A stretch of DNA of 64,000 nucleotides from Dillenia suffruticosa (Eukaryota > Streptophyta > Magnoliopsida > Dilleniales > Dilleniaceae). The notes below the pieces were generated by a model. It had not been told where the DNA came from. It saw only the letters and a program-made list of their open reading frames with translations, and ran no database searches. Below, in pieces: positions 10,476-22,114 of this stretch; positions within the stretch are counted from its first letter, which is position 1, and each line of letters begins with the position of its first letter. The position numbers and the translations under genes were made by a program. The stretch spans positions 17,808,501 to 17,872,500 of the forward strand of contig JAVTVX010000034.1 of assembly GCA_033439265.1 (NCBI GenBank), in the 5' to 3' direction.

Positions 10476-12087
10476 TCAGGCCATGTGAGGATGAAGGCGA
10501 ACAGGAAGTCCTTTTGCAGGGATAGGCATTGGGTCAACTATAATCTTCTCATCAGGAAGCTGCTTCTCCCATCGGAATCTCTTCACCACATTGTACATGA
10601 AAACAAGTATTTCCAGCCTTGCATATTCTTTTCCTGGGCACATTCTAGGTCCTCCTCCGAATGGAACGAATGTGTATGGAGCAGGTCCGCTACCTTCAAA
10701 CCTTGATGGATCGAATTTTTCAGGTTCAGGAAAGCAATCCTGGTTTCTGTGGGTTGAGTGAACACTCCAGTACAACTAGAAGAAACAACATGGTGCTACT
10801 TTAGTATTTGTTCAGGTAAATTCTATATCTAAATCAATTATATACTGACCTTCCAACCCTTCGGAATAGAGAAACCGGCGTAGCTAAAATCATGGAGGGC
10901 TTCCCTGAAAGATCCTTGAAGAGGCGGAGCAAGTCTCATGACTTCACAAGCTACATTCCATGAGTACTTCATCTTCTGTAAGTCTTCCCAATGGAGCAGC
11001 TCTCCGGGTGCTTTTGAGTTTGCAATTGCCATTACCTCTGTTTATTCACCCATTACAATGTAAGCTTAATTATCACCTATAATTTACTAAAAAAAAAATT
11101 GTATTTTTAGTCGCTAAGAACTTCACCTTTGTAAACCTTTTCATAGACTTCAGGAAGCTCAGCGAGGGATTTCATGACAAATGTTACGGCAGCACTGGCA
11201 GTATCATGACCACCAATGAGCAATCCAAGGATTTTATCAGCTATGTCCAATTCCTTCATGTATTGTCCATTTTCATCAGGCGTAAGAAGCATGTGGGACA
11301 ATATATCTTGAGTAGCCAATGCCTTGTTGTTGGTCAGATCAATCTTTCTCTGCTTGATGATTGCTAGAAGCTCTTTCCTAATCAAGTTGGATGCCTTGAT
11401 TGCTTTGTTAAATGGTGTTCCTGGTATGTCAAGCGGCAAAGAGATGATCCCTGAGGCCAATACTGCAAATGATTCTTCAAACTTCGCAACATGGTCAGGA
11501 TCTTCAATGTTGACAAACAAGCGACAAGCCAACCAAAATGTGAAGTTTTTCGCCAGAGGAAAAACTGTCACCTCCTTTTTGTTATCCCACCCAGATGCAA
11601 AATGCCTCTGTGCAATCGCATCCATAATGGTTATATAGCGTTGGAGTGCTTCAGGCTTGAGGAAACCAGGAAGGAGTTTTCTCATTTTCTTAGATTCCTC
11701 CATGGAAGATGTTTGAGTAGATGAGGGGAAGATCTTGTTGACAGAGTTTGGCCACCATGCAGTGACAAGCTTATTTTCGTTGGAGAACAAGAACTTGTTT
11801 CCAGCTGCCCCACAAAAGACCGCCATTGGCTCACCAAGCAATGAAGTTCTAAACACTTGCGGTGAGAATTTCTTCATTCTGTCATTGATAAATTTCTCGG
11901 GATAACCCCTTCTGCCATCTAAGAGGAATTGGATGGTTTCACCGATGAATGGCAAGCCTGTACTGCCTGGAGGGAGTTTTGCCATGGACGCCTTGGATTT
12001 GTGTTTGTAGAGAATCATTAGCGACAGCAAAAGAGAAACTGAGAGGATTTCAATAAGCAGTAGAGAAGTCAGAGAAGATATCTCCAT
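10476..12087 (-). CDS. CYP716A-like: cytochrome P450, CYP716A-type triterpenoid oxidase
   Basis: Three exons join into 482 codons: 12087-11127, 11037-10850 and 10775-10476, with GT...AG introns of 89 and 74 bp. Residues 5-26 are a hydrophobic membrane anchor, followed by the proline hinge [13 protein letters not shown] (38-50). The I-helix motif is IGGHDTAS (291-298), the K-helix ExxR is E352-R355, FDPSRF (404-409) is the PERF-like motif, and the heme loop [11 protein letters not shown] (421-431) places the axial cysteine at 429. Length and the blocks [18 protein letters not shown] and [17 protein letters not shown] match CYP716A enzymes. These ER-bound oxidases typically oxidise pentacyclic triterpenes such as beta-amyrin at C-28. 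The start was chosen because an upstream in-frame ATG (12183) lies beyond the TATA box. No inactivating change is visible. Substrate is inferred from family only. Confidence 0.93.
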
Positions 12088-12164
12088 ATTGATGATGCTT
12101 CTTTTCGTTGATTGTATGAGAAGAAGATAGAAAGAAGAGGTGATGATTAGGCCTCTATGTGGGG

Positions 12165-12172
12165 TTTTTATA
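12165..12172 (-). promoter_or_regulatory. TATA box of the P450 gene
   Basis: The minus strand reads CTATAAAAACC here, 78 bp upstream of the chosen ATG at 12087. That spacing allows a leader of about 45-50 nt. It also argues against the longer frame that would begin at 12183. Confidence 0.65.
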
Positions 12173-12179
12173 GAACCTT

Positions 12180-12419
12180 GCATGTAAGTATTAACTGATA
12201 GTTGAGAGGTTAATCTTTTTGGTCACTCTGATTATGATTATTGTAGTCTATCAATGGCATTATGTGTCTGTATGCCAAAAACCAAAACTAAGCACACTTA
12301 GAATCACTCAAGGAGATGTACTATTTAATTGGTTTAAAGAATACTTTGATACCAGGAAATGGAATTGTCTCCTTGTCATCTACTGTTCTTGATTCTATGG
12401 AACTTTTTTTTCTTTTTAA

Positions 12420-12465
<46 letters not shown>

Positions 12466-13155
12466 TAATAATAAAATAAGATAAAATATATGAAGTTCCT
12501 CATATTCAAAAACAGCTAACATGCCTGAGCATACGGAATCACGCTATAAGGAAAGAGAATAGATTAACATAACTACAAAAATGTCCAAATTTAAAGATTA
12601 GTTGAATTAATTATCATAATATCCGATAAGAATACATTTTCTTTTTAGATTCATTGGCTGTGTAAAAAAATATTTTAGTTAAACTAGAAATCGACGAAAT
12701 TATTCATTAATAACATATTTTTCACTTTATATAAGTATAACATATAAATTAGAATTTTCATTTATGATTTAGTCTAGTCCAAAATTTAGACGGTCCTATG
12801 TAGCTAATAAAAAGAAACAATTAGTTTAAACACAAACTTGGAGTTTATTTAGTAACGAATTTTGGTTTAGTCTATAATCATAACCTCTAAATCAACGAAT
12901 TTTTTTTTTATTTGTTCTCCAATATCCATATATTAATATAGAATTTCATAAAGTAAAATCTTGACTCTTAAGTTTGTAAAATAAGAGGAAAAGTCCTACA
13001 AGTAGAAGTTGCCCTTGCCTCCATTGATTGCTTAATGAAAACAAAGTAATTTAAGAAAAAATAAAGATTTCATTGTATCTCAACTAAACTTGAATTCTTA
13101 TAGCCAAGAAGCATGGAACAGGCGATAGTGGTTTTTGTTGGAATATGCAATAGTG
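12180..13155. other. P450 upstream region with (AAT)n microsatellite
   Basis: No gene. An (AAT)n tract runs from about 12419 to 12478. The rest is AT-rich and includes the likely upstream promoter region of the P450 gene. Confidence 0.6.
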
Positions 13156-13160
13156 GTTTT

Positions 13161-13594
13161 TGTAGCACATAATTTAGGATCGATGTGTGAAAATTAGAAC
13201 GCCATAAGGTATACATGTTTGCTTGTCAGCTATAATCAAAACACTGCAGAAGCAAAATCAAACTTTGTGGAATCAAATCCAATGAACTTTGTCTTCCGCT
13301 TCGATCTTCACAAGATACATGCACTCAATGGGTAGATAACTAAACATTGAAGTGAAGAAGGAACCTAACCAATATCAGATGCCTTTTTGAAACCCTAGTT
13401 GCCTCCCCATAAAAGGCTTCTTGGCCCAAGGTCTATACAACCATCAAACCACACTGACCCTAAAAGATGTGCAATTGATTACTTAAAATTTATATAGGTT
13501 TTCATATTTGTCACATATTAGGACTAAATTTATCGGTATGTTAAAATCCAAAATCATCAATTAATAGTAACCCACTTAATCGAAAATTTCTACA
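13161..13594 (-). repeat. Copia-1 3' LTR (434 bp)
   Basis: Plus-strand ends are TGTAGCACATAATTT and ...AATTTCTACA, so the LTR has TG...CA ends on either strand. It aligns along its whole length with 19633-20099. The adjacent internal sequence, read on the minus strand, is AAATGGAAGAA, a plausible polypurine tract. A TA microsatellite lies just inside (about 13638-13676). Confidence 0.9.
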
Positions 13595-13632
13595 TTCTTC
13601 CATTTGGACAATATTAATTGGAGTTTTATTCA

Positions 13633-13679
<47 letters not shown>

Positions 13680-14482
13680 TGAAAACAAGACTCCATAGTG
13701 ATTTATTTAATTTTAATGTAGCCACAATTTAAAAATATATATATATTAGTCATTGAGAATACATCTCAGTGATCCCATCCAATAAAATTACCTAATACCA
13801 ATTTGCGATAGTCTTAATGCCCCTTGTTGACACAAAACTAATCCATTATTACAAGTATCAATAATTCTATCGACAATGGATCTCATTGTGGCTATGTAGC
13901 AAGAAAATAGCATCCAAATGTGATCATAATACTCTACTTTCATTGTTAGTCCTCTTAATGATTTCTCTGAACATAATGAGAAATTTGCACGGCATTAACA
14001 ATATGCTAGTATGTATCCCATTGATTCTTGACAAAGGTGTTTTTACGAGACATACTATTAAAATAATTCTTGAGATAAACATTAAACTCAAAATCTCACA
14101 ATATAAAATATGGTAATCTCAATCAATCATGTGCACATGTACAAGTAAAATCAAACAAATAATATGGTTATAAATCAACAATGATCACTAATCAATATAT
14201 GATCAAAATATTATAAATTATTCAAATATAGCAGGATCTCGTAAATATGTACAAAAACGTAATATGAAAGTTCAAAATATAGGTAATATATTCCTATTAA
14301 CCAAGTACATCAAAAGACCCTAAAATACCCATGCTCTCAACATGTTTTGCAAAGATTGTAGGTCTCAACCCCTTGGTCAAAGGATCAGCTAACATATTAT
14401 CTGTGTCAATGTGTTCAATAATATGTTACTATTTTTTACAAAATCCCTGACCTTTAAAAATTTTATCTCTAAATATTTAGAT

Positions 14483-14995
14483 CTATAGTAGTTTTATTGT
14501 TTTTAGTGAATAATACAGTAAACTTATTGTCACAATAAATCTAAAGCGGTCTAGTGATAGAATCAACAATTTGTAGACCGGAAATAAAGTTTTTAAGCCA
14601 AATAGCCTGCATAGTAGCTCCATAACAAGCAACAAACTCAGCATGCATAGGGAAGAGGTTAAAAGTGTTTGTTTAACTTCCTTCCAGGAAACAGTACCTC
14701 TAGCTAACATAAAAATATATTCAGATATGGACTTCATATCATCTTTGCAACCAGTAAATTCAAAATTTGTGTATCCAATAATCTGAAGATCATCTACCTT
14801 TCTGTATAGTAGCATATAGTTCTTGATCTTTTATAAGTAGCTCATCACTTTCTTGATAGCAACCCAATCAGCATGACTAGGGTTAGAGAGATATCTGCCA
14901 AGGACTCCCATTGTAAAAGCTATGTCTGGCCTAGTACAAACTTGTGCATATATAAGACACCTGACTGCACTAGAATAAGGTATGATTTTCATGGA
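14483..14995 (-). pseudogene. Copia-1 RNase H
   Basis: The minus strand gives DLQIIGYTNFEFTGCKDDMK followed by SISEYIFMLARGTVSWKEVKQT, the characteristic RNase H start of plant Copia pol. The frame shifts after KQT. The preceding CTRPDIAF-like segment is found at 14880-14960 in a different frame. RNase H would remove RNA from the RNA:DNA hybrid during reverse transcription, but this copy cannot encode a working domain. Confidence 0.8.
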
Positions 14996-15120
14996 TTCTC
15001 TCTCCAAATCATTTCTCGTGTATTAACTAAGTTTTAATTTGTCACTTTCACAATAGGTGCATATCCAAACTTACAATTTTGTATATTGATTCTGTTGACC
15101 ACATGATCAATGTATACCCT

Positions 15121-15960
15121 TTAAGAAAGACCCAACAAGTTACGAGACCTATTCCTGTGGATCTCAATGCCAAAAACAAAAGATGCATCTCTAAAATCTT
15201 TCATATCAAAAATCTTGGACAACGAATGTTTGGTGTCATGCAACAATCCAATATCATTACTAGCCAATAAGATATAAAACAAGGAAAATAAATTTGCTCC
15301 CACTGATTTTGTGGTATATGCACTGATCAATCTTGTTCTCCTCAAAACCTATAGAAATAACTAGCTTATCAAACTTTAAATACCACTGTCTAGAAACTTG
15401 TTTAAGACCATACATTGAGTTTTTGACCCCCAATTCCTGAAAATGTTCAGATTGTACCATATAAACCTCATCTTCAAGCTCACCATTCGAGAAAGCTGTT
15501 TTCGCATCCATTTGATGGAGTTCCAAATCAAAATGTGCTACCAAGACCATAATGATTCTAAAAGAATCCTTGGAAGACAATAATGAAAATGTCTCATTGT
15601 AATCCACCTTTCTTTTTGAGTAAATCCTTTTGCCACCAACTTAACATTAAATCTCTCAAGTCTCCCTATAGAATCCTTATTGGATTTATACACTCATTTA
15701 CAAGCAATCAGTTTATTACCCTTTGGAAGCTCAACAAGCTCCCAAACATCATTCTATGTCATGGATTGCATATCATCTTTCATAGCATCCATCCATATAG
15801 TAGCATGGGGATAACTAATAGCATCACGAAAAGCCACAAAATCCACAATTTGACTAATATCATAATCACTTTCTTCAAGAAAGACTATATAGTCATTAGA
15901 AAAAGCAAACATTTTATAAGATCTCCTCAAAGGCGCCTCAATCCCAATTTCTGAGACCAT
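15121..15960 (-). pseudogene. Copia-1 reverse transcriptase
   Basis: The frame 15607-15260 contains DYNETFSLLSSKDSFRIIMV, LELHQMDAKTAFSNG, MYGLKQVSRQWYLKFD and ends FIFLVLYLIG-stop. The usual YVDD catalytic motif should follow LVLY. Instead a small deletion with a frameshift joins LY to LLASNDIGLLHDTK in the next frame (about 15260-15280), so the active-site aspartates are gone. The upstream part (15754-15960) carries the SPxxxKMFAFSNDYIVFLEE-type linker between integrase and RT. Confidence 0.85.
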
Positions 15961-16439
15961 AGGAATATCAATGGGAGTAACAACCGAATCCTAAGAAGGA
16001 GCATTTTCATCATGATGACCATGATCTTCTCTCTCAACAATCACAGACGCTATACTTCTCTATGTAGTAGCCAAAGGGATGGTAACATTTTTTAACAAGC
16101 TCGCTTTCAACAACATCCGATATTTTCGTATCAACAATATTTAACTCCAAAAATTTTGTCATTTATGTCTCCACAATTTTGGTTTTACATGTAAGGCAAA
16201 AGAGTCTATATCCTTTAGAATGGTCTGGATAGGCCATAAAAAACAACGAGTAGTTCCAGGTTCAATCTTGCGTTCATGAGAGTTATAAATTCTAACTTCT
16301 ATGGACATCCTCAAACTTGAAAGTGGTTCAATCTGGGTTTTCTACCAGTTCACAACTCAAATGGTGTTTTGGGAACAAATTTGCTAGGTACTATATTTAG
16401 AACATAGAATGTTGTTTTTATGGCTTCACCCCAAAGTGA

Positions 16440-17240
16440 CTCGGCAAGATTGCTTCTATTGATCATAGTCCTCATCATTTCCTTAAGGGTGCGATTCTAT
16501 CTTTCTGCAGTACCAATTTGTTCAGGACTACTAGGTATTGGTGAGCAATAATCCCGCACTCTTGTAAGTATTTGGCAAACGGTCCCATATGTTGTCTAAT
16601 TATGCCATATTTGCCATAATGCTCACTTTCTCGTTCAGACCTAAATATCTTAATGATTTTCCCTATTTGTTTCTCTACCTTTGTTTTAAAGATTTTAAAT
16701 TTCTCTAAAACATTATATTTATCATCAATTAGGTAAAGATAGCCATAATAGAAAAAGTCATCTATAAAAGTAACAAAGTTTCTATTACCAAACAACGTAG
16801 GAGTAAGTGGTCCACTAATGTGTGTGTATAATTTCCACCTTTTTCTTGATCTTGGTCATTTTACCTCTTATGCAATCTATACAAGTATCTAATTTTTCAA
16901 AATCAAGAAAAGGTAAAACGTCGTCTTTTACCGATTTTTGAATTCTTTCATTTGAAATGTGACATAATCTTTTATGTCACAATAAAATTGACTCTTCTTT
17001 AAAGAGATGTCTTTTAAAAAATGTGTTCTCAATATTCATGCAACTATACTCATTATTGGGGACTAAACACAATCTATATAAATTATTAACAAATTGAAAT
17101 TTCCCAAAAATTTTGAAATTCAAAATCAAGTCCACTTTTCCATTTCTAATGCCAAAGTGATAATCCAATTTGTCCAAAATAGAAACTAAAATCAAATTCT
17201 GTCTAAATGACATTTTCCAAAATGATTTCAAAACCAGACT
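16440..17240 (-). pseudogene. Copia-1 integrase
   Basis: The frame 16795-16475 reads NFVTFIDDFFYYGYLYLI, then IIKIFRSERESEHYG and PFAKYLQECGIIAHQY. This is the integrase core, normally with a D,D,E triad. The second aspartate block, usually RSDRGGEYYG, reads RSERESEHYG. The third acidic residue region is scrambled near 16480-16500. Remains of the N-terminal GAG-pre-integrase region lie at 16977-17231. Confidence 0.82.
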
Positions 17241-17339
17241 CTAAATTTAAACCAATTATTCTTACGTAGCAAATATCTATTTTGGCATTGTTTCCTGTTC
17301 TAAGCTTAAACTCTGTCTCACTTAGCTTCCATTTGCTTT

Positions 17340-17550
17340 TGAAGCCTTGCAATATAATAGAAACATGAGTAGTTGCACCACTATCAAGCTATCAAGAATT
17401 TTGTGGGGTATCAATAAAACAGAATTCAAAACAAACAAAAGGTAGTAAGTTACCTTCTTGTTTACCCTTTTTTCTCTAGTCAAGATTTATGTTTGAGACA
17501 CTCTGACTTCATGTAACCTTTCTTTTTGCAAAAGAGACATTTAACCACTT
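17340..17550 (-). pseudogene. Copia-1 zinc knuckle and protease start
   Basis: The minus strand at about 17545-17495 encodes CLFCKKKGYMKSEC. This is the nucleocapsid CX2CX4HX4C knuckle with the histidine replaced by tyrosine. Further on, at about 17390-17360, comes LDSGATTHVSI, the aspartic protease active site with the catalytic DSGA intact. A stop lies just before it. Confidence 0.78.
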
Positions 17551-17559
17551 TATGAATGA

Positions 17560-18336
17560 CAGCTTTAGGATCTCCTACAACTTTGATCTGACCACTATCC
17601 TATCCTTTGTTATTTTGAACTTTTTAGGAGCATTAGACATGTTCTTCTCAGGTTTCTTAAAACTTTTTCAAAAATTAAGTTTCAAATGGGTGGCAAGAAG
17701 AAAAGTCTTACTTTTTTCTTTTTTGAGTTTGTCTTCCTTAGAAACATATTTGGAGATAAGGTCATTAACACTCCAATTCTCATTCATAGCATTGTAAATA
17801 GTTTTGATTTGGGAAAACTCTAGAGGCAAAGAATTAAGTGCATAATGAACAATGAATTTTTTAGAGATGATGATTTCTTGGGAGGCTAATTTGGTTTGGA
17901 TTTGGACCATTTTCACAATAAAATCTCGAACACCACCTACACTATCATACTTCATACCCATAAGCTCATTCATAAGGTTCTCAGCCTCTGACTTATTGGA
18001 TTTTTGATATTTTTCCCCTACAGCATGGCAAAACTACTTAGCATTCTCAATGATTTCAAACCCGCTCAACAAATATTCAGACATAGATCTCCTAATGGCA
18101 TAGAGACACATATGGTTAGCCGTATCCCACTTAACAAAAAACTCCCTCTCATCAGTAGTGCTCTCAGGAGTTAATTTCGCAAGTAGATCAACATGCAAGA
18201 CCATGTCAATCTCACTCATAACTAGTGCAAATGACAGATTCTCATTCCATCTCTTATAATTGGATCCATGAAAAACCTTAATAGTAGCTTGATTGTTGTT
18301 GATACTGAATGTCACTGTTTGAGACAAGAAATGCAA
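17560..18336 (-). pseudogene. Copia-1 gag
   Basis: Two frames cover gag. The frame 18336-18034 begins MHFLSQTVTFSINNNQATIK and includes FHGSNYKRWNENLSFAL, the conserved N-terminal gag block. The frame 17973-17668 includes MKYDSVGGVRDFIVKM and NSLPLEFSQIKTIYN. They are separated by a stop and a frameshift. The product would be the capsid protein of the virus-like particle. Confidence 0.85.
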
Positions 18337-19620
18337 TAATTAATTAATAGACAATAATAATAAAAGAAATTAGCAACAATTCAAAATGTGCTAATAATAG
18401 ACAAAGAGTCTAAGTATGTCATCACAGACTTTCTTTTGGGTAGAGAATGTGACATACTAATAAATACTCTTTACATGAAGTTAATATGAAAATATACTAA
18501 TTTTTTAAAAATCTATCCCCTTTGGATAGACAGATCTTCTAAACCGATACATCTTCAACCTTGATATTTTATCACCCATACCAAATACAATCACCCCCTT
18601 TAGGCAGGCAATTGCACAAGATAACTTAATCATCCCATAACCATCAATGAAAATATTTTGTTAATTTTCAATAAATGAGCCACTTTGACAACCAAACATT
18701 TATATCAATTAATTAAATATTCTCACACCGGGAAATTAAAAAAAAAAAAAATTGCCCTTTGAATTCTAACTTGCATACTCAACTCGATGTATGCTACAGA
18801 TCACTTTAGATATTAAACCTTGATGTATCTCATTTGCTCCTCAAACAATACATATTGAATCAAAACTCAATGTTTTAAATTATTTCATTTACTAAATTAC
18901 GCATATAAGCAAACCCTAAAGTACACAATTTTTTAGACCTATCTAGGAGAGTACATGCTAACAATACATTTATAGTGCGTCCAAATATTTTATAATATAA
19001 TAAATCCAAGGATTAATATGCATAAAAGTAGAGTGTAAATGAATATATATCAAAACACATAAAAAATAAATTAATACCAAATGAAATCATTAGCACTAAG
19101 AATGAGACCATTTGACTCAACCTAATTTCACAAGGAGAAAAAATCACACTTCTCAGATCTGAAAAATATTTATATGTCTGTTTGGGAAAGATAACAAAAA
19201 CCTTTTTTTTAATTCAAATTGCTAAGATATAGTTCAAATTTTTTTTCATCCGTAAAATTTGGTCTCTCTCCCTCAATTTGTGTGTTGTAACAAAAAAGTG
19301 ACTCTTGTTTCGGAATGATCCAATTTTGCGCATTCTTGTTCTAATCATTCCGAGGTATAACTTCCTCTAAAAGCTTCACATCTTATCTTGTGCAAATTGG
19401 GAATTTTAATCAATCTACTACTTCAATATCAATTATCTCTACCAAATCACATCAAATCGGAGACTACCGTATTTGTTTGTGGAGTTGTGTCCAAGATCGA
19501 TGTCCTGGAAATATGGTTCTAACAACTCAAATAACAAATCTTTATAATTTATATTTTGCAAAATTATGAATAAAAATAAAAAATTGTAAATTTAGGGTTC
19601 TAATTTCACACAAATCCTAC

Positions 19621-19630
19621 CCTGATACCA
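19621..19630 (-). other. Copia-1 primer-binding site
   Basis: The minus strand reads TGGTATCAGG two bases inside the 5' LTR. This matches the start of the usual plant Copia primer-binding site, complementary to the 3' end of initiator tRNA-Met. Its position fixes the element's orientation and the inner LTR edge. Confidence 0.8.
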
Positions 19631-19632
19631 CA

Positions 19633-20099
19633 TATAACACATAATCTATGATCGATGTATGAACATTAGAACATCATAAAGCATACCTATTTGTTTGTCA
19701 ACTATAATCAAAGTATTGTGAAAGCAAAATCAAACTTTGTGGAAGCAAATCCGATAGGCTTTTCTTCCTCTTCGATTTTCACAAGATGGTGGCTCTCAAT
19801 GGGTAGGTAACCATACGTTGAAGTGAAGAGAGGACCTGGCCAATATTAGACATCTTTTTGAAACCCTAGTTGCCTCCCCATAAAAGGCTTCTTAGGCAAG
19901 CCCTATAGAACCGTCAAACCACACAGACCCTAAAAGATATGCAAAACCCTATTTCAAAATTTTGATTCAAAATTTTGATTACTTGAAATTTCTATAGGTT
20001 TTCATACTTACTTATATTAGAACTAAATTTATCAACATGTTTTTACTAAAATCAAGAGTCAGTGATTAATAGTAATCCATTTAATAGAAAATTCCTACA
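19633..20099 (-). repeat. Copia-1 5' LTR (467 bp)
   Basis: It aligns with 13161-13594 but is 33 bp longer. The extra sequence near 19945-19980 is a tandem repeat of CAAAATTTTGATT. Its inner plus-strand edge reads TATAACACAT where the other LTR reads TGTAGCACAT, so the terminal CA has mutated. Confidence 0.88.
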
Positions 20100-20175
20100 G
20101 TTTTGACCAACACTAGATCACCTTAATTGGATAATAAAGGAGTAGTAAATCGGTATTATTGATATTATACTATGC

Positions 20176-20376
20176 AAACACTTGTTAACGTAGATAGTAA
20201 GAGCATTTTCGTTTTTTAATTAGGTCATAAATTCGACTCCTCCTGAGTATGGAAAAAATAATATTGAAAGATCTTCTCTCAAATGAAACTTGACAGTCAT
20301 ATTAATCCGGATTAGTTTGAGTGAAATTTCAAATAACGAACAGTGGTCTAGCCATAGGAACAAAAAAAAAAAAAAA
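20176..20376 (+). mobile_element. tRNA-derived SINE with A tail and target-site duplication
   Basis: The body of about 200 bp has an A-box-like stretch (about 20184-20203), a B-box-like AAATTCGACTCC (about 20230) and a 15-A tail. Direct repeats GATATTATACTATGC (20161-20175) and GATATTACACTATGC (20377-20391) flank it, with 14 of 15 bases the same. It lies 70 bp from the end of Copia-1. Confidence 0.78.
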
Positions 20377-20677
20377 GATATTACACTATGCTCACTGGTG
20401 CGTTAAGACCGAAGCTGAAAGAAAGACTGTCCTTTGATTCACCCTTTTTGTTTTTAGTTGACAAGGAAATAAATTTCTTTGTTTTCAAGTTTTATTGTAT
20501 CACAACAAGACTGCACAAAGGACACTCATAACACTTCGTGTGGAACTGCTCCCTGCAAAACTAACAAATAAAATGAAATACAGAAAATAGAAGCAAACTG
20601 CAACTCTAGTTACAAAAACTTTATTTGAATGCTTTTGGATCCCATACACACGTAAGACACATAAAAGCACCGATGTG

Positions 20678-21750
20678 AAAACAATAAAGGGAAAGGCATC
20701 ATCCTGCGGTGGGTTTTTCACCAAAAGTGTTTTTTTAATTAAAATTATTTAAAAAGCGTTGTGTTTTTATTCCAAATCTAAAAAAATCACGGATCGCGAC
20801 TTCATTAATTTATTTTTCGATTTTTAACTCTCTTTTAACAACGTGATCCTGGATCTCGTTTTCAACAATAAACCCCCTTTCACCCAAAAGATCAGAACCT
20901 GTGCAGGAATAGAGGAGCGCCGACACGTGTTATGCCGGTGCAAATATTTGCTGGCATAAAAAAATAAAAAAATAAAAAAATTTTAAAAATTTTAAATAAA
21001 AAAAAAAAAACACTCTCCTTTGGTTATGCCAATGTTGCGCAGGAAGAAATTTTTCTTCCTTGATTTAGCAAGGATCAGTGTTATGCTGGTCCAAACATTG
21101 TACGTCATCATCAATTTCGCCGAATAACGGAACATTTCTATTCCCCGAAGATTTTCTTTCTTTCTGCGTCAATGGCTGCACCAAATTCTGTCTCTCCTCA
21201 TGTTCTCTCTCTCTCTCTCTCTCCATTTGCAATCGGAAATAATAATTTTTGTTTTTGATTTTCGAATAGAAATAATATTTCAAAACCCAAAGGGTTTTTC
21301 TTTCTATCTCTCAATGAAAAACCCAAAGTGATTCTCTCTCTCTCTTTCTCGATTCAAAACCCAAAGGGTTTCTCTCACTCCATTACATTTATTTATCTGT
21401 TAATCGTGGGTGTGCAGTGGGAAAGCAAGTCTTCCGATAGCAAGATCCGGGATCTCGCTTTTGAAAGCGCGATCCACAATCTCGCTTTCCCTTTTTTTCT
21501 TTTTTTTTTTTTTTTGGTGTTATAAAAATTACTTAAAAATCAAAAGAAAAAAATTAATGAAATCGCAATTTAGGATTTCGTCTTCAGAAGTCGCGATCCT
21601 CAATTTGGAATTAAAGAAAAAAAAAAAACAAAAAAAAAAAAAAACAAAGCCACCCTGGAGTGATGCATTATTGCATCTCCATCCGTGCTGCTTTTCATTG
21701 TCATTGCCCGGTAACGAGCCTCAAGCAGTAAAACAATAAAGGGAAAGGCA
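20678..21750. repeat. 1.03-kb segment bounded by perfect 21-nt direct repeats
   Basis: The same 21 nt, ending ACAATAAAGGGAAAGGCA, occur at 20678-20698 and 21730-21750, with different flanks. The enclosed 1031 bp contain several related GCGATCC/ATCTCGC motifs (20792, 20844, 21443, 21468, 21590). They also contain three copies of AAAACCCAAAG(G/T)G near 21280, 21315 and 21353, short CT tracts and long A and T runs. I recognise no protein in it. It could be an inserted element with a long TSD or a product of break repair. Confidence 0.6.
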
Positions 21751-22114
21751 CTAATTGTCACTGCTCGAACCAGTCAAAACAGAAAACACCTGCTCGGATT
21801 GGTTTTGGAACACATAAGGTCATTGGCTAGGGTTTGGAAGAAAACTACAACCACAAATCTCGATTGAACCGAAGTTTCTTCGCCTTATTTAGATGAATCA
21901 TGCACAAAGAATTATTGTATTAATACATTTCTGCGCATCTCTTTTTTTTTTTAAAGCAAAATAGAAGCACCAAAATAACCATTACACTACGCTGAGGAAA
22001 ATTGCCCTCTTGTCATGATAATTTTATCTTTCCAAATAATCTAATCTAACCATATATAATGCAATTTTAATCTGCCTCAATGATCGCCTGCATAGAAAAA
22101 ACACGCTGTCTTAG
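21751..22114. other. 3' flank of the SLOG-domain gene
   Basis: Short non-coding stretch downstream of the stop codon at 22115, probably including the 3' UTR. There is a T run at about 21943-21954. Confidence 0.5.

Larger units (their letters stand above)
13161..20099 (-). mobile_element. full-length Copia retrotransposon (Copia-1), inactive
   Basis: Two homologous LTRs bound the element, at 13161-13594 and 19633-20099. The 5-bp sequence GTTTT flanks it on both sides (13156-13160 and 20100-20104), a perfect TSD. On the minus strand the order is gag, zinc knuckle, protease, integrase, RT, RNase H, which is the Copia order. A primer-binding site lies two bases inside the right LTR. Many frameshifts and stops, plus loss of the RT catalytic motif, show it is dead. 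Divergence and indels between the LTRs suggest an old insertion. Confidence 0.93.

Noticed and set aside
11324..11724. Plus-strand open frames opposite P450 exon 1
   Set aside because: These are antisense shadows of the conserved P450 coding sequence and have no domain of their own.
12088..12183. Upstream in-frame ATG extending the P450 by 32 residues
   Set aside because: The extension crosses the TATA box and does not resemble P450 N-termini. The hydrophobic anchor follows the ATG at 12087.
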